This document shows positions 6,690 through 16,693 of a stretch of 60,521 nt of DNA, one piece after another; position 1 is the first letter of the stretch, and every line of letters begins with the position of its first letter. This stretch comes from SAR92 clade bacterium. GTDB taxonomy: Bacteria; Pseudomonadota; Gammaproteobacteria; Pseudomonadales; Porticoccaceae. Both the position numbers and the translations under genes were made by a program. The stretch spans positions 1 to 60,521 of the forward strand of contig JACNKP010000056.1 of assembly GCA_014381985.1 (NCBI GenBank), written 5' to 3'. The notes beneath the pieces were generated by a model. That model worked only from the letters and a program-made list of their open reading frames with translations. It was not told the origin of the DNA and did not search any database.

Positions 6690-8501
6690 ATGTCAATAAG
6701 TAATTTGCGCAACATCGCCATTATCGCCCACGTCGATCACGGCAAAACAACCTTGGTTGATAAACTTCTAAGCCAGTCAGGCACCCTAGATCGAAAGGAT
6801 GTGGGTTCAGAACGATTGATGGACTCCAACGACCAAGAAAAAGAGCGCGGCATCACGATTTTGGCGAAAAATACTGCTATTAACTGGAACGAATACCGAA
6901 TCAACATTGTAGACACTCCTGGACACGCCGATTTTGGCGGAGAGGTTGAGCGCGTATTGTCGATGGTCGATTCTGTTTTATTGCTTGTTGACGCCGTTGA
7001 TGGGCCTATGCCGCAAACCAGATTTGTGACATCAAAAGCTTTTGAGCAGGGTTTGCGCCCGATTGTTGTTATTAATAAGATCGATCGTCCCGGCGCGCGA
7101 CCAGACTGGGTATTGGACCAGGTTTTTGATCTCTTCGATAACCTAGGCGCAACTGATGAACAGCTTGATTTCCCGGTGATTTACACGTCAGCGGTAAATG
7201 GTATTGCTGGTAATGATTATAAAGATATGGCGGAAGATATGACGCCACTCTATAAAATGATTATCGCCGACGTTCCAGCACCTCAGGTTGATGTCGAGGG
7301 GCCCTTTCAAATGCAGGTTTCGGCTCTAGCCTATGACAGCTATGTTGGCGTTATTGGTGTTGGCAAAATTACTCGAGGAAAACTCAAACCTGGCCAACAA
7401 GTCATCGTAAAAAGTGCTGGCGGTGAGCAGCGAAAAGGTAAGGTTCTCAACGTCAAAGGCTACCTTGGTCTTGAGCAGATTGAAACTCAACTAGCCGGCG
7501 CAGGCGATATCGTTTGCATCAACGGAATTGATGGCCTCGCCATCTCCGACACTCTATGCGACCCAGACCATATTGAAGCGTTGCCGCCCCTGAGTGTTGA
7601 CGAGCCCACCGTAAGTATGACGTTTATCGTCAATGACTCTCCTTTTGCTGGTTTAGAAGGGAAATATGTAACCACACGGAATATCAAAGATCGCCTTAAC
7701 CAAGAGCTAATTCACAACGTAGCACTTAGGGTTAAGCCTGGGGATACGCCCGATAAATTTATTGTCTCTGGTCGTGGCGAATTGCACCTTTCTGTTTTGA
7801 TCGAAACAATGCGGCGCGAAGGGTTTGAGATGGGTGTGTCTCGACCCGAAGTGGTTAAAAAATTGGTCGATGGCAAAGTGTATGAGCCGTTTGAACAAGT
7901 CGTCATTGATGTCGAAGAAAAGCACCAAGGTTCAGTGATGGAAGAGCTAGGCATGCGGAAAGCAGAACTGACTAACATGTCTCCTGACGGTAAGGGTCGC
8001 GTCCGCCTAGAGTTTTCTATGCCCTCACGTGGGCTAATTGGCTTTCGAGGCGCATTTCTGACACTGACCTCAGGATCAGGAATCATGACCAGCATTTTTG
8101 ACTGCTACGCCCCAGCCAAAGAAGGTGAAAAATTCACACGCAAAAATGGCGCACTAGTGAGCATGGTTAAAGGCAAAACTGCAGCCTTTGCTCTTTTCAA
8201 TATTCAAGCTCGAGGCAGGCTCTTCTTAGGCCACGCCATTGATGTTTATGAAGGCCAGGTGGTCGGCATTCATTCACGATCAAATGATCTAGTCGTTAAC
8301 CCCATCAAAGGGAAACAGCTGACCAACGTGCGTGCGTCAGGTACTGATGAGGCCTTAACGCTCGTCCCTCCAATCAAACACACATTGGAGCAAGCTCTTG
8401 AATTTATTGAAGACGACGAGCTCGTCGAAGTCACCCCTAAAAGTATTCGCTTGCGTAAAAAGCTTCTAACGGAGACCGCTCGAAAAAGGAACTCAAGATA
8501 A
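6690..8501 (+). CDS. typA: Ribosome-associated GTPase TypA/BipA
   Basis: 603 residues from the ATG at 6690. The open frame extends to a TTG at 6669, but family members begin M-x-(0-3)[17 protein letters not shown], which fits 6690. The order is a translational GTPase G domain (P-loop AHVDHGKT at 13-20, the ERGITI switch, [19 protein letters not shown]), the EF-Tu-like beta barrel, two EF-G-like domains, and the BipA-specific C-terminal domain ([23 protein letters not shown]). It binds the ribosome at the EF-G site and aids assembly of the large subunit, particularly in cold or stress. The neighbour relation to glutamine synthetase and thiI is conserved in pseudomonads. A single-gene unit is likely. 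Confidence 0.96.
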   Translation: MSISNLRNIAIIAHVDHGKTTLVDKLLSQSGTLDRKDVGSERLMDSNDQEKERGITILAKNTAINWNEYRINIVDTPGHADFGGEVERVLSMVDSVLLLVDAVDGPMPQTRFVTSKAFEQGLRPIVVINKIDRPGARPDWVLDQVFDLFDNLGATDEQLDFPVIYTSAVNGIAGNDYKDMAEDMTPLYKMIIADVPAPQVDVEGPFQMQVSALAYDSYVGVIGVGKITRGKLKPGQQVIVKSAGGEQRKGKVLNVKGYLGLEQIETQLAGAGDIVCINGIDGLAISDTLCDPDHIEALPPLSVDEPTVSMTFIVNDSPFAGLEGKYVTTRNIKDRLNQELIHNVALRVKPGDTPDKFIVSGRGELHLSVLIETMRREGFEMGVSRPEVVKKLVDGKVYEPFEQVVIDVEEKHQGSVMEELGMRKAELTNMSPDGKGRVRLEFSMPSRGLIGFRGAFLTLTSGSGIMTSIFDCYAPAKEGEKFTRKNGALVSMVKGKTAAFALFNIQARGRLFLGHAIDVYEGQVVGIHSRSNDLVVNPIKGKQLTNVRASGTDEALTLVPPIKHTLEQALEFIEDDELVEVTPKSIRLRKKLLTETARKRNSR

Positions 8502-8604
8502 CGCTTACATGTAGTCCAATGCTACTACCACTCAGCGTAGATCAAGTGCTAATCTAGTAGCAACTCACTATATAGCCGGCTCAAGGACGAGCAGATTACC
8601 CGCA

Positions 8605-9630
8605 ATGATAGCCACCGAATTTAAAATCAACGTAGATTCTCTATTTACGGCGCCTGTGTCGGTGATGGTACAGGCCGCTTTTGCGCTGTCATTCGCCTAT
8701 TATTTTTACCTCGATCACGAGCTAGATTTGGTTGCCTTTTATCTAGGTACGGGTAGCTCACTGCTACTTAGTCTCATCTTCTGGAATTCTAAGTTCAAAA
8801 AGATTGCCCAAGTTTTAGTCGTCGGAACACTTTTCCCAGGTTTTTTATATTCCTTAACACATAGCTTTAGCGCCCTATCATTAGCCTGGTGCCTATCAAG
8901 CCTCCGCACTATTATGGAGGTATGCCCTAGGCCGGCAAACCTGCCAGTGGGCGCTACCTTACTTTGCGTTGCAAGCATAATCCTATTTAGCCCAACAACT
9001 ATTCTTAGCCCTTACTCGACCACAGAATCACTGCAGTTTATATTGCTCTGCTTTGTGACCATGATTTTTGTTTATGAAGCTTCTTCATCGCGAGGAAAAT
9101 ACGCACACAACATTGATCATTTATCCTTACAGATCGACCAATTCCAACTCATAGATGCCTTAACCGGACTGTATAATCGCCAACATGCAGAGCGTTATCT
9201 GAAGGAAAAATACAGCAAACCCCAAGGCGAAGAGAGCTCATTTGGCGTGATTTTAGCTGATCTAGATAATTTTAAATCAATCAACGAACGATACGGCCTT
9301 GCTGTTGGCGACAACGTTTTAACCATAGTGGGACAGCTTTTAAGCGACAGCCTGTCTGAAGAGTACAAGCTAGCCCGATGGGCAGGTAATACCTTTATAG
9401 TTATAATGCCCCACAATGAATCCAGCGCGAGCAATATCATTGCCGATGTGTTGTTGCAAAAAATAAGTAACCTAGAGATAAATGCCAAGGGCGCCAAATT
9501 TACAGTATCAATAAGCATTGGCATTGCCATGCAAAATAAGTGTAATGATTTAAATGACCTCATATTCTCAGCTGAAAACAGTCTATATCAGGCTAAGAAC
9601 ATGGGTGGTAACTTGGCGATAACAAGCTAA
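8605..9630 (+). CDS. Membrane GGDEF-domain protein with degenerate active site
   Basis: 341 residues. The N-terminal half is hydrophobic with about six transmembrane helices (roughly residues 15-160). The C-terminal half is a GGDEF domain beginning DALTGLYNRQHAERYL, with LADLDNFKSINERYG (substrate/metal Asp region) and the VSISIGIA segment. The signature loop reads A-G-N-T-F at about 260-264 in place of GGDEF, and the inhibitory-site RxxD is not evident. Diguanylate cyclase activity is therefore doubtful; such proteins often act as GTP/c-di-GMP sensors or scaffolds. It ends 1 base before the convergent tag gene. The ligand sensed by the membrane domain is unknown. Confidence 0.85.
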   Translation: MIATEFKINVDSLFTAPVSVMVQAAFALSFAYYFYLDHELDLVAFYLGTGSSLLLSLIFWNSKFKKIAQVLVVGTLFPGFLYSLTHSFSALSLAWCLSSLRTIMEVCPRPANLPVGATLLCVASIILFSPTTILSPYSTTESLQFILLCFVTMIFVYEASSSRGKYAHNIDHLSLQIDQFQLIDALTGLYNRQHAERYLKEKYSKPQGEESSFGVILADLDNFKSINERYGLAVGDNVLTIVGQLLSDSLSEEYKLARWAGNTFIVIMPHNESSASNIIADVLLQKISNLEINAKGAKFTVSISIGIAMQNKCNDLNDLIFSAENSLYQAKNMGGNLAITS

Positions 9631-9631
9631 T

Positions 9632-10201
9632 TTACAGTCCAGTAGGGCACTTAAAGCACTCTTTCAGATGGTCATTAACCATTCCCATTGCTTGCATATA
9701 GGCATAGCAGATCGTACTACCAAAAAAACGAAACCCTCGCTTTTTCATGTCTTTGCTAATTCGATCAGACATTGATGTGGTAGCGGGTATAGCTTCGATC
9801 CCTGACCATTGGTTAATCATAGGTACATGATCTATATAACCCCAAATAAAATCACTAAAGCTACCATATTCTCTTTGGATCTCCTGATACAGGCGAGCAT
9901 TGGATATCGCACTCTCGATCTTTAGTCGGTTTCTGATAATGCCAGAGTCCTGCATCAAACGTGCTACATCATCATCGTTAAATTTTGCCACCCGATCGAC
10001 GTCAAATTGCGCAAAGGCCAGGCGATAGTTTTCTCTTCTACGTAAAATGGTAATCCACGACAACCCTGCTTGGGCACCCTCCAAAATCAAAAATTCGAAG
10101 AGCTTTACCTCATCTCTGCACGGGACTCCCCACTCAGTATCATGATATTGACGATAAATAGGGTCCGTTCCGCACCAGTCACATCGAACAATCTCAGTCA
10201 T
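9632..10201 (-). CDS. tag: DNA-3-methyladenine glycosylase I (Tag)
   Basis: 189 residues. This monofunctional glycosylase removes 3-methyladenine from alkylated DNA in base-excision repair. Family motifs are the N-terminal zinc-site segment RCDWCGTDPIYRQYHDTEWGVP, the catalytic-pocket LEGAQAGLSWITIL, and the C-terminal zinc ligands in NDHLKECFKC (His and Cys). Length matches the E. coli enzyme (187). It is transcribed toward the GGDEF gene and away from pip. No operon partner is seen. Confidence 0.96.
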   Translation of the reverse strand: MTEIVRCDWCGTDPIYRQYHDTEWGVPCRDEVKLFEFLILEGAQAGLSWITILRRRENYRLAFAQFDVDRVAKFNDDDVARLMQDSGIIRNRLKIESAISNARLYQEIQREYGSFSDFIWGYIDHVPMINQWSGIEAIPATTSMSDRISKDMKKRGFRFFGSTICYAYMQAMGMVNDHLKECFKCPTGL

Positions 10202-10322
10202 CTACAAGCCCCCATAACCTAAAATGTATTTTATAAACCGCTAAAATAGAACAGTTGAGTTTTTTTGTCTATCTCTCCCGCTTTGCGCTAATATTAAGGA
10301 TTAGAATAAAGGCCACCGACAA

Positions 10323-11282
10323 ATGAAGAAAGCATTCCCGGCAATCCGGCCCTATCACACGCGATCGCTTGCTGTGACTGCTCCTCATATCCTGCATGTC
10401 GAAGAATCTGGGAACCCAGAAGGTATTCCCGTTCTATTTGTCCATGGCGGTCCTGGCGGGGGGGCGAATCCGACCGATCGGTGTTTTTTTGATCCCGAAA
10501 AATACCGTATTATTTTGTTCGATCAGCGCGGTGCTGGGCAGTCAACGCCCCATGCTCTGTTAGAAGACAATAATACTGCCGCATTGATCGCCGACATCGA
10601 GGTTATTCGTCAAGCCCTTAACGTCAAACGCTGGGTTGTTTTTGGAGGCTCTTGGGGCTCTACGTTGAGCCTTGTTTATGCGCAAACCTTTCCAGAGTTA
10701 GTCTTGGGTCTAGTATTGCGAGGTATTTTTCTTTGTCGAGACGAAGATATTTCATGGTTCTATCAAGACGGCGTAAAGCATATCTTCCCTGACTACTGGA
10801 AGCACTTCATTAATGTCATTCCCGAAGCAGAGCACCACAATCTACTCAGCGCATTTTATCGCCGTCTCACCGGTGATAATGAGTTGGAACAGATGGCCGC
10901 GGCGAAAGCCTGGTCTCTGTTAGAAGGCCGCTGTGCGACACTGCACCCCAATGAAGATGTCGTTGGGCATTTTGCCCACCCTCATATGGCCATGGCTATT
11001 GCCAGGATAGAAGCTCATTACTTTATTAACAAAGCGTTTTTAGAGCCTAACCAAATTATTAGCAATGCCGATAAGCTAAGAGGCATTCCCGCTACGATCG
11101 TTCACGGACGCTATGACATGGTATGCCCCGTCAATCAAGCTTTTGCTCTGAGTGAAGCTTGGCCAGAGGCCCAGCTGGATATTATCGCTGATGCAGGGCA
11201 CTCCTCTAGTGAGCCGGGCATAACCGACGCCCTGATCAGAGCTACCGAGCGGCTAGCTCATCACTTAAATAGTCAAGAGTAA
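10323..11282 (+). CDS. pip: Proline iminopeptidase
   Basis: 319-residue alpha/beta hydrolase of family S33 that releases N-terminal proline from peptides. Visible features are the oxyanion motif HGGPGGGAN (41-49), the nucleophile elbow GGSWGS with Ser110, the acid region GRYDMVCP and the catalytic His in AGHSSSEPG. No signal peptide, so cytoplasmic. It is followed after 5 bases by dtd, and the two probably form an operon. Length and motifs agree with the Pseudomonas/Xanthomonas-type enzymes. Confidence 0.94.
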   Translation: MKKAFPAIRPYHTRSLAVTAPHILHVEESGNPEGIPVLFVHGGPGGGANPTDRCFFDPEKYRIILFDQRGAGQSTPHALLEDNNTAALIADIEVIRQALNVKRWVVFGGSWGSTLSLVYAQTFPELVLGLVLRGIFLCRDEDISWFYQDGVKHIFPDYWKHFINVIPEAEHHNLLSAFYRRLTGDNELEQMAAAKAWSLLEGRCATLHPNEDVVGHFAHPHMAMAIARIEAHYFINKAFLEPNQIISNADKLRGIPATIVHGRYDMVCPVNQAFALSEAWPEAQLDIIADAGHSSSEPGITDALIRATERLAHHLNSQE

Positions 11283-11287
11283 CTACT

Positions 11288-11725
11288 ATGCTCGGATTAG
11301 TTCAGCGCGTTTCTAGCGCATCTGTATCGATCGAAGGATCCATAACAGGGGAAATCGGCCAAGGGATTTTGCTTTTGCTGGGTGTTCAAAAAAATGACTC
11401 TAAGGCCGATGCTGAAAAACTTTTACAAAAAATACTAAGCTATAGAATCTTCTCTGATGACGAAGAAAAGATGAACCTGTCTCTCTCAGATGTTAGTGGC
11501 GGCCTACTAATCGTTTCCCAATTCACTCTAGCAGCTGACACTAAAAAAGGGCTTCGACCAAGTTTTTCTGCTGCCGCGAAACCCGATCATGCTGAATTTC
11601 TTTATGACCATTTTGTTGCGCAGGCGGCAAAAATTCACCCTATCACTCAAAATGGTATTTTCGGCGCTAATATGCAGGTGTCACTATGCAACGATGGCCC
11701 AGTAACTTTTATGCTAAGTAGCTAG
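11288..11725 (+). CDS. dtd: D-aminoacyl-tRNA deacylase (Dtd)
   Basis: 145 residues, the normal length. It hydrolyses D-aminoacyl-tRNAs (and Gly-tRNA-Ala) for chiral proofreading. The two signature motifs that form the active site across the dimer are present: SQFTLAADTKKGLRPSF (the S-Q-x-T motif) and the C-terminal NDGPVTFML (Gly-cisPro). It follows pip by 5 bases, and its last 4 bases overlap the end of the convergent mpl gene. Confidence 0.96.
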   Translation: MLGLVQRVSSASVSIEGSITGEIGQGILLLLGVQKNDSKADAEKLLQKILSYRIFSDDEEKMNLSLSDVSGGLLIVSQFTLAADTKKGLRPSFSAAAKPDHAEFLYDHFVAQAAKIHPITQNGIFGANMQVSLCNDGPVTFMLSS

Positions 11726-13092
11726 GAAGAAAGTGCTGCAGTGAGCTTAGCGTGAAAGCCTTCAAAACCGCCATTACTCATCACCACAATATGTCTGTTG
11801 GGTGCTGCGGGCTTCAACGCTAGCTTAAGTAAAACTTCGATACTGTCTGTCGATTGAGAACATACCAAACTTGCTTTAGCTAAGGCTCCAACATCCCAAT
11901 CGACGGCAGCATTTTGATACCAATAAACTTGATCCGCACTGCCCACCGAGGCACTCAAAGCAACTTGGTGCGCACCCATACGCATGGTTGCAGAGCGCGG
12001 CTCAATGATGGCTATGATGGTTTCGTTGCCTACCTTTGCTCGCAAACCCTCTAATGTCGTCTTTATTGCGGTCGGATGATGGGCAAAGTCATCATAGACC
12101 GTTATTCCTGGCCCTTGATAAATGACCTCCATCCGCCTTTTTACACCAACAAACTCACTTAAAGCGGCACAGGCCTGCTCAACCTTAACCCCAACTTGGT
12201 GTGCAGCAATAACTGCAGATAATCCATTCATCACATTGTGCAATCCACTATGTACCCACTTTACCGTCCCACGGGAAACTTCGTGTCCAGCTTGATCTGA
12301 CTGAATGACATCAAACTGTGATCCATCGCCAGAGCTCAGGGTGTATTTCCACTCACCGTCGTGATCGCCGAAACTCTCCTGACTACTCCAGCACCCCTGG
12401 TCAAGAACTGCAGTAACATTGGCATCAACGGATGGAGAAATGACGGCCCCGGTGCTGGGAACGGTTCGCACGAGATGATGAAATTGCCGTTGGATGGCCG
12501 CCAAGTCGTCAAAAATATCAGCATGGTCGAATTCAAGATTATTAATAATGAGCGTGTTAGTAAAATAATGGACAAATTTAGAGCGTTTATCGAAAAAAGC
12601 ACTGTCGTACTCATCTGCCTCAACCACAAAATAATCACTGTCGCTAAGACGCGCTGAAATACCAAAGTCTTGGGGGATGCCGCCAATTAAAAACCCAGGC
12701 TGAAGCCCTGCGAAATCAAGAATTTTAGCTAACATGCTACTGGTAGTAGTTTTTCCATGGGTTCCCGATACCGCAAAGACATGTTTATCTCTTAGAATAT
12801 TTTCTCCCAACCACTGAGGCCCAGAGATATAGGCTAGCCTATTGTCGAGCATATATTCCACACAAGGATTCCCTCGAGACATAGCGTTCCCAACGACAAC
12901 TAAATCTGGCGCGGGGCATAACTGCTGAGGATCAAATCCCTCGATTAATCGTATACCGCTTTCCTCAAGCTGTGTACTCATCGGTGGATAGACATTAGCG
13001 TCAGACCCCGAAACTTGATGGCCGGCTTGCTTGGCAAGTAGGGCAAGGCTACCCATAAATGTACCGCAGATACCGAGAATATGAATATGCAT
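11722..13092 (-). CDS. mpl: UDP-MurNAc:L-Ala-gamma-D-Glu-meso-DAP ligase (Mpl)
   Basis: 456 residues, a Mur-ligase-family enzyme of peptidoglycan recycling that joins recovered tripeptide to UDP-MurNAc in the cytoplasm. It opens MHIHILGICGTFMGSLA (Rossmann UDP-binding, typical of Mpl rather than MurC). The ATP P-loop SGTHGKTTTSSM is at 109-120, the Mur-ligase motif EADEYDSAFFDKRSKFVHY follows, and NNLEFDHADIF and the C-terminal Mur-ligase domain with VYDDFAHHPTAI complete it. It overlaps dtd tail to tail by 4 bases and diverges from the phosphofructokinase gene. Confidence 0.95.
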   Translation of the reverse strand: MHIHILGICGTFMGSLALLAKQAGHQVSGSDANVYPPMSTQLEESGIRLIEGFDPQQLCPAPDLVVVGNAMSRGNPCVEYMLDNRLAYISGPQWLGENILRDKHVFAVSGTHGKTTTSSMLAKILDFAGLQPGFLIGGIPQDFGISARLSDSDYFVVEADEYDSAFFDKRSKFVHYFTNTLIINNLEFDHADIFDDLAAIQRQFHHLVRTVPSTGAVISPSVDANVTAVLDQGCWSSQESFGDHDGEWKYTLSSGDGSQFDVIQSDQAGHEVSRGTVKWVHSGLHNVMNGLSAVIAAHQVGVKVEQACAALSEFVGVKRRMEVIYQGPGITVYDDFAHHPTAIKTTLEGLRAKVGNETIIAIIEPRSATMRMGAHQVALSASVGSADQVYWYQNAAVDWDVGALAKASLVCSQSTDSIEVLLKLALKPAAPNRHIVVMSNGGFEGFHAKLTAALSS

Positions 13093-13214
13093 AAGATGGC
13101 CTACCTAAACATCAACTTGAGGACTAATGGGCACTATAACCTAAAACAAGTTAGTTTCCGCTTTCACCTTAGCCTGCAAGGGACTAAAATAAAAGTCTAA
13201 CAAACAGGAACTTT

Positions 13215-14492
13215 GTGAGAGCCTTACCCATGGATAAGAAAAATGCTTTTTATGCACAATCTGGAGGCGTAACGGCCGTCATCAATGCATCAGCCTCAGG
13301 CGTTATAGAGGCTGCACGTGAAAATAAGGCAATAATCGGCAAACTATACGCAGGCTTAAATGGCATTGTCGGCGCCCTGCAAGAAGAACTTATCGATACC
13401 AGCAAAGAATCTTTATCTGATATCGCCGCGCTTAAACATACGCCTGGTGGCGCGTTTGGCTCTTGCCGCTACAAGATGAAAGATTACAAAGATAGTCCGG
13501 CAGAATACGATCGGCTTATTGAGGTATTTAAGGCCCACAATATAGGGTACTTTTTTTATAATGGCGGTGGGGACTCAGCAGACACCTGCCTCAAAGTGTC
13601 TCAAATTTCGGCAAAACTAGGCTACCCTATCCAAGCGATTCACATCCCCAAAACTATTGATAACGATCTACCTCTAACGGACTGTAGCCCTGGGTTTGGT
13701 TCAGTGGCGAAATATATTGCCACCTCAACCAAAGAAGCCAGCCTAGATATTGAGTCAATGTGCGGCTCCTCGACGAAAGTATTTATTCTTGAAGTAATGG
13801 GCCGTCATGCCGGATGGATTGCCGCTTCTGGAGGCCTTGCGGCAGAACACGCGGGCGATCCTCCGCACATTATTCTCTTCCCTGAAATTCCTTTTTCTCG
13901 AGAGCTATTTATTAAAAAGGTTGAGCAAACTGTTCATGAAAAAGGCTTCTGCGTTATTGTCGCTTCCGAAGGAGCACAATATAGTGATGGTGCCCATATT
14001 TCTGGATCGATAAATAAAGATGCTTTTGGGCATCAGCAGCTTGGCGGCGTAGCGCCAACCCTAGCCAGCATGATTAAACAGTCTACGGGCTATAAATATC
14101 ACTGGGCTATGGCTGACTATTTACAACGGTCAGCACGTCACATCGCCTCAAAGACCGACGTAGACCAGGCCTATGCTGTGGGTCGAGCAGCCGTTGAAAT
14201 GGCGGTACAGGGTAAGCATTCTGTGATGGTTTCCATCGAGAGAGGGCCAGGTAAGAAATACAGCTGGTCATTGGGTGAGGCCCCACTAGAAAAAGTGGCT
14301 AATATGGAAAAGAAGATGCCTCGCTCATTTATCACTAAGGATGGTTACGGTATCACCCAGCAAGCTCGTGATTATTTAGAACCCTTAATCGCCGGAGAAG
14401 ATTACCCGCCCTTTAAAAATGGCATTCCCAGCTATGTGCGTCTGAAAAATGTATTAGTGCCTAAAAAATTACCTAGTGGCTTTAAGGTTTAA
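13215..14492 (+). CDS. pfp: 6-phosphofructokinase, pyrophosphate-dependent type
   Basis: 425 residues of the phosphofructokinase fold. Phosphoryl-donor determinants point to PPi: the loop is GGGDS (117-121), with Asp at the position that is Gly in ATP-dependent enzymes, and PKTIDND (145-151) has Lys where ATP enzymes have Gly. The VMGRHAGWIA segment binds fructose-6-phosphate. The long C-terminal part is typical of the PPi clade. The GTG at 13215 has an AGGA 5 bases upstream; an ATG at 13230 starts closer to where homologues begin, so the start is open by five codons. A reversible PPi enzyme serves both glycolysis and gluconeogenesis. No operon partner. Confidence 0.88.
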   Translation: MRALPMDKKNAFYAQSGGVTAVINASASGVIEAARENKAIIGKLYAGLNGIVGALQEELIDTSKESLSDIAALKHTPGGAFGSCRYKMKDYKDSPAEYDRLIEVFKAHNIGYFFYNGGGDSADTCLKVSQISAKLGYPIQAIHIPKTIDNDLPLTDCSPGFGSVAKYIATSTKEASLDIESMCGSSTKVFILEVMGRHAGWIAASGGLAAEHAGDPPHIILFPEIPFSRELFIKKVEQTVHEKGFCVIVASEGAQYSDGAHISGSINKDAFGHQQLGGVAPTLASMIKQSTGYKYHWAMADYLQRSARHIASKTDVDQAYAVGRAAVEMAVQGKHSVMVSIERGPGKKYSWSLGEAPLEKVANMEKKMPRSFITKDGYGITQQARDYLEPLIAGEDYPPFKNGIPSYVRLKNVLVPKKLPSGFKV

Positions 14493-14517
14493 ACATACAA
14501 GAGGGTTGTATCCTGTA

Positions 14518-15477
14518 TTAATTGACCTGATTTCTTGGTTCACCTGCAAGAAATCCTTGCACATTCTCAACGACTTGGCCCACCAGCCTCTGGCGCGACT
14601 CACGAGCAATCCAGGCTACATGGGGTGTAACGATCAAGTTGGGGATATAATTATCGATGAGCACATTCCCTTCAGAGGGCGGCTCAACGCTAAGGACGTC
14701 AAGAGCAGCGCCAGCAATGATCCCCTCAGTCAGCGCATTCCTTAAGGCTTGCTCATCAATAAGGCCGCCGCGCGCGGTATTAATCAGAAAAGCTGATTTT
14801 TTCATTGATTGCAGTTCCTTTGCTCCAATTAATTTGGTCGTTTCTGCGGTTAAAGGGCAATGCAAACTGAGGATATCGGCTTCTTTTAGTAGCACCTCAA
14901 ACGGCATTCGACTGTCTTGGTTTGAATGAGATCGACCGGGTAAGCCCGCAAAGAACACTTTCATTCCGAAGGCTTCAGCGATTTTTGCCACACCTAAACC
15001 TAGCTCACCAGCCCCTATAATACCGAGCACTTTACCCTCAAGTTCTTGTACTGGAGAATCCAGCAAACAGAAAAATCGACTGTTACGCCACCGGCCATCG
15101 ATTGATGCCTTGCTATGCTCTTTGAGGTTTGTAGTTAACGCCAAAATCAGCGACCAAACGTGTTGAACAACCGAGGCTGTACCGTAGCCAACCGCATTAC
15201 TCACTACTATGTTTTTTTCGCTCGCTGCGACTAAATCGACAATATCCGTTCCTGTGGCAAACACTGAGATGAGTTTTAGAGACTTAGATTGATCCATTTC
15301 TGATGCGCGAATTGCCGTCTTATTAGTCAGCACAATATCCGCGTTGGCAATGCGTTCGGCTACCTGTGAGGCCAAGCAATCGGGATAAATTTCCCACTCA
15401 ACGGGCAATTTATACAGTGCAGTCAGATCGAGATCTGTCGGCCCTATGCTGTCAAAGTCTAAAATAACACCCCTCAT
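14518..15477 (-). CDS. D-isomer-specific 2-hydroxyacid dehydrogenase (glycerate dehydrogenase-like)
   Basis: 319 residues. A Rossmann NAD(P) motif GIIGAGELG (152-160) sits within the split catalytic domain. The catalytic Arg is in NTARGGLIDEQAL, the Glu in DVLSVEPP, and the His in TPHVAWIARE. The sequence resembles glycerate/hydroxypyruvate dehydrogenases (HprA) of gammaproteobacteria more than lactate or formate dehydrogenases, but substrate cannot be settled from sequence alone. It would interconvert hydroxypyruvate or glyoxylate with the D-hydroxyacid in serine/glycerate metabolism. It stands alone, convergent with the phosphofructokinase gene. Confidence 0.88.
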   Translation of the reverse strand: MRGVILDFDSIGPTDLDLTALYKLPVEWEIYPDCLASQVAERIANADIVLTNKTAIRASEMDQSKSLKLISVFATGTDIVDLVAASEKNIVVSNAVGYGTASVVQHVWSLILALTTNLKEHSKASIDGRWRNSRFFCLLDSPVQELEGKVLGIIGAGELGLGVAKIAEAFGMKVFFAGLPGRSHSNQDSRMPFEVLLKEADILSLHCPLTAETTKLIGAKELQSMKKSAFLINTARGGLIDEQALRNALTEGIIAGAALDVLSVEPPSEGNVLIDNYIPNLIVTPHVAWIARESRQRLVGQVVENVQGFLAGEPRNQVN

Positions 15478-15547
15478 GGCTTCCCCAAATATCTCAATCC
15501 AGTTATTGTTTTGAAGAAGCCATTATTCATCAAAACCCTTTCAGGGG

Positions 15548-16429
15548 CTAGACCTTCGGTCGAGCAAGGATTAGTGATGGTGTTGATTCTATATAGGCAA
15601 TATAGTCTGGATCAGCTCCCCATTTCTTCAGAGCTAGCCGGTCTAATAGCGGTATACCACTAACTCTAGTTAATAATAGATATACAAATATCGGTGAAAT
15701 CAATGTACATAGTTGCCAACCAGATAGCACCGGCAGTGCTACCAGCGCTAAACCAAACCACAGTGTTATTTCTCCAAAGTAATTAGGATGCTGTGACCAC
15801 GCCCATAGTCCAGACTTGATAAAACGCCCTTTATTTTCAGGCAACGCCTTAAAGCGTCGTTTTTGCGCGTCTGCAGCAACTTCCACTGCAAATCCAAATA
15901 GCCACAAAGAGATTCCAATGTAGGACAACACCCCAAGGGGCTCTGTGATATTAGACGTTATCGCCGCAAGTCCTGCCGCCATCGTCACCAAGACCCAAAG
16001 CCCACCCAGAGTCCAAGTCATCAGGAACCATATGAACTGTGTTTTCATAACAATAAAGCGAGTGTCTTGGCCGTCTTTTTTTATTCGCCAGAATAAAAAA
16101 GATCCTAGCCGAACCGCCCAAATGACAATCATGGCGCAAATAATAAGATCCCTAAGGTCTAGGGACGAGCTCAATATTACCGCTGCGACTACGGTGGTGA
16201 TGTAAGATATTGACCCAGTTAAATCAAAATAGTGCTCGGTTTGGAATGCGTATGCGGGAACGAACATCAACCAATGAAGAATAAACCCTATGGCGCCACA
16301 TAGCGCAAACAAAGGCAGGTTATCCATCTGAAGGCTTCCTTGGCTACCCCCAAGTAATATCAGACTACCGATGACTAAGGATGCGAATATAGCAACAATA
16401 CTGTTTGATCTTTTCATGACTAACCCCAT
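15548..16429 (-). CDS. DUF1295 integral membrane protein (steroid 5-alpha-reductase/ICMT-like fold)
   Basis: Up to 293 residues with about seven hydrophobic helices. The C-terminal half has the family signature: SGLWAWSQHPNYFGEITLWFG (about 205-225), where the HPNY histidine belongs to the NADPH-binding region of the steroid-reductase/isoprenylcysteine-methyltransferase superfamily. Bacterial members are annotated DUF1295; substrates are unknown but are presumably lipids. There are two candidate starts 4 codons apart (16429 and 16417), and neither has a clear ribosome site. The promoter would lie in the AT-rich interval shared with the divergent RND gene. Confidence 0.85.
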   Translation of the reverse strand: MGLVMKRSNSIVAIFASLVIGSLILLGGSQGSLQMDNLPLFALCGAIGFILHWLMFVPAYAFQTEHYFDLTGSISYITTVVAAVILSSSLDLRDLIICAMIVIWAVRLGSFLFWRIKKDGQDTRFIVMKTQFIWFLMTWTLGGLWVLVTMAAGLAAITSNITEPLGVLSYIGISLWLFGFAVEVAADAQKRRFKALPENKGRFIKSGLWAWSQHPNYFGEITLWFGLALVALPVLSGWQLCTLISPIFVYLLLTRVSGIPLLDRLALKKWGADPDYIAYIESTPSLILARPKV

Positions 16430-16693
16430 TTTTCTTATTGTTTTTGAACTATCAGCGTTGCCTTAGATTAACGAGACAGCCTACCTTCTGCGCCAGATAC
16501 GAAATTATCTATTTTATTTAAATAAAAGGCACTATTTAGCTTACGTAAAGACTCATTAAAGCAGATGATAATTTCAATCTCAAAAAATATTGACCAGACT
16601 GCCCAATGTTACGTCTCCAGCCTATAAATTTAGCCTGCAAAACCGCATAATGGCGCATCTTTATCGATTACTATTTTAAGGCTCGCTGTCACC

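Noticed and set aside
16512-16527. AT-only palindrome TTTTATTTAAATAAAA between the DUF1295 and RND genes
   Set aside because: Such sequences arise readily in AT-rich promoters; no regulator or repeat is suggested.
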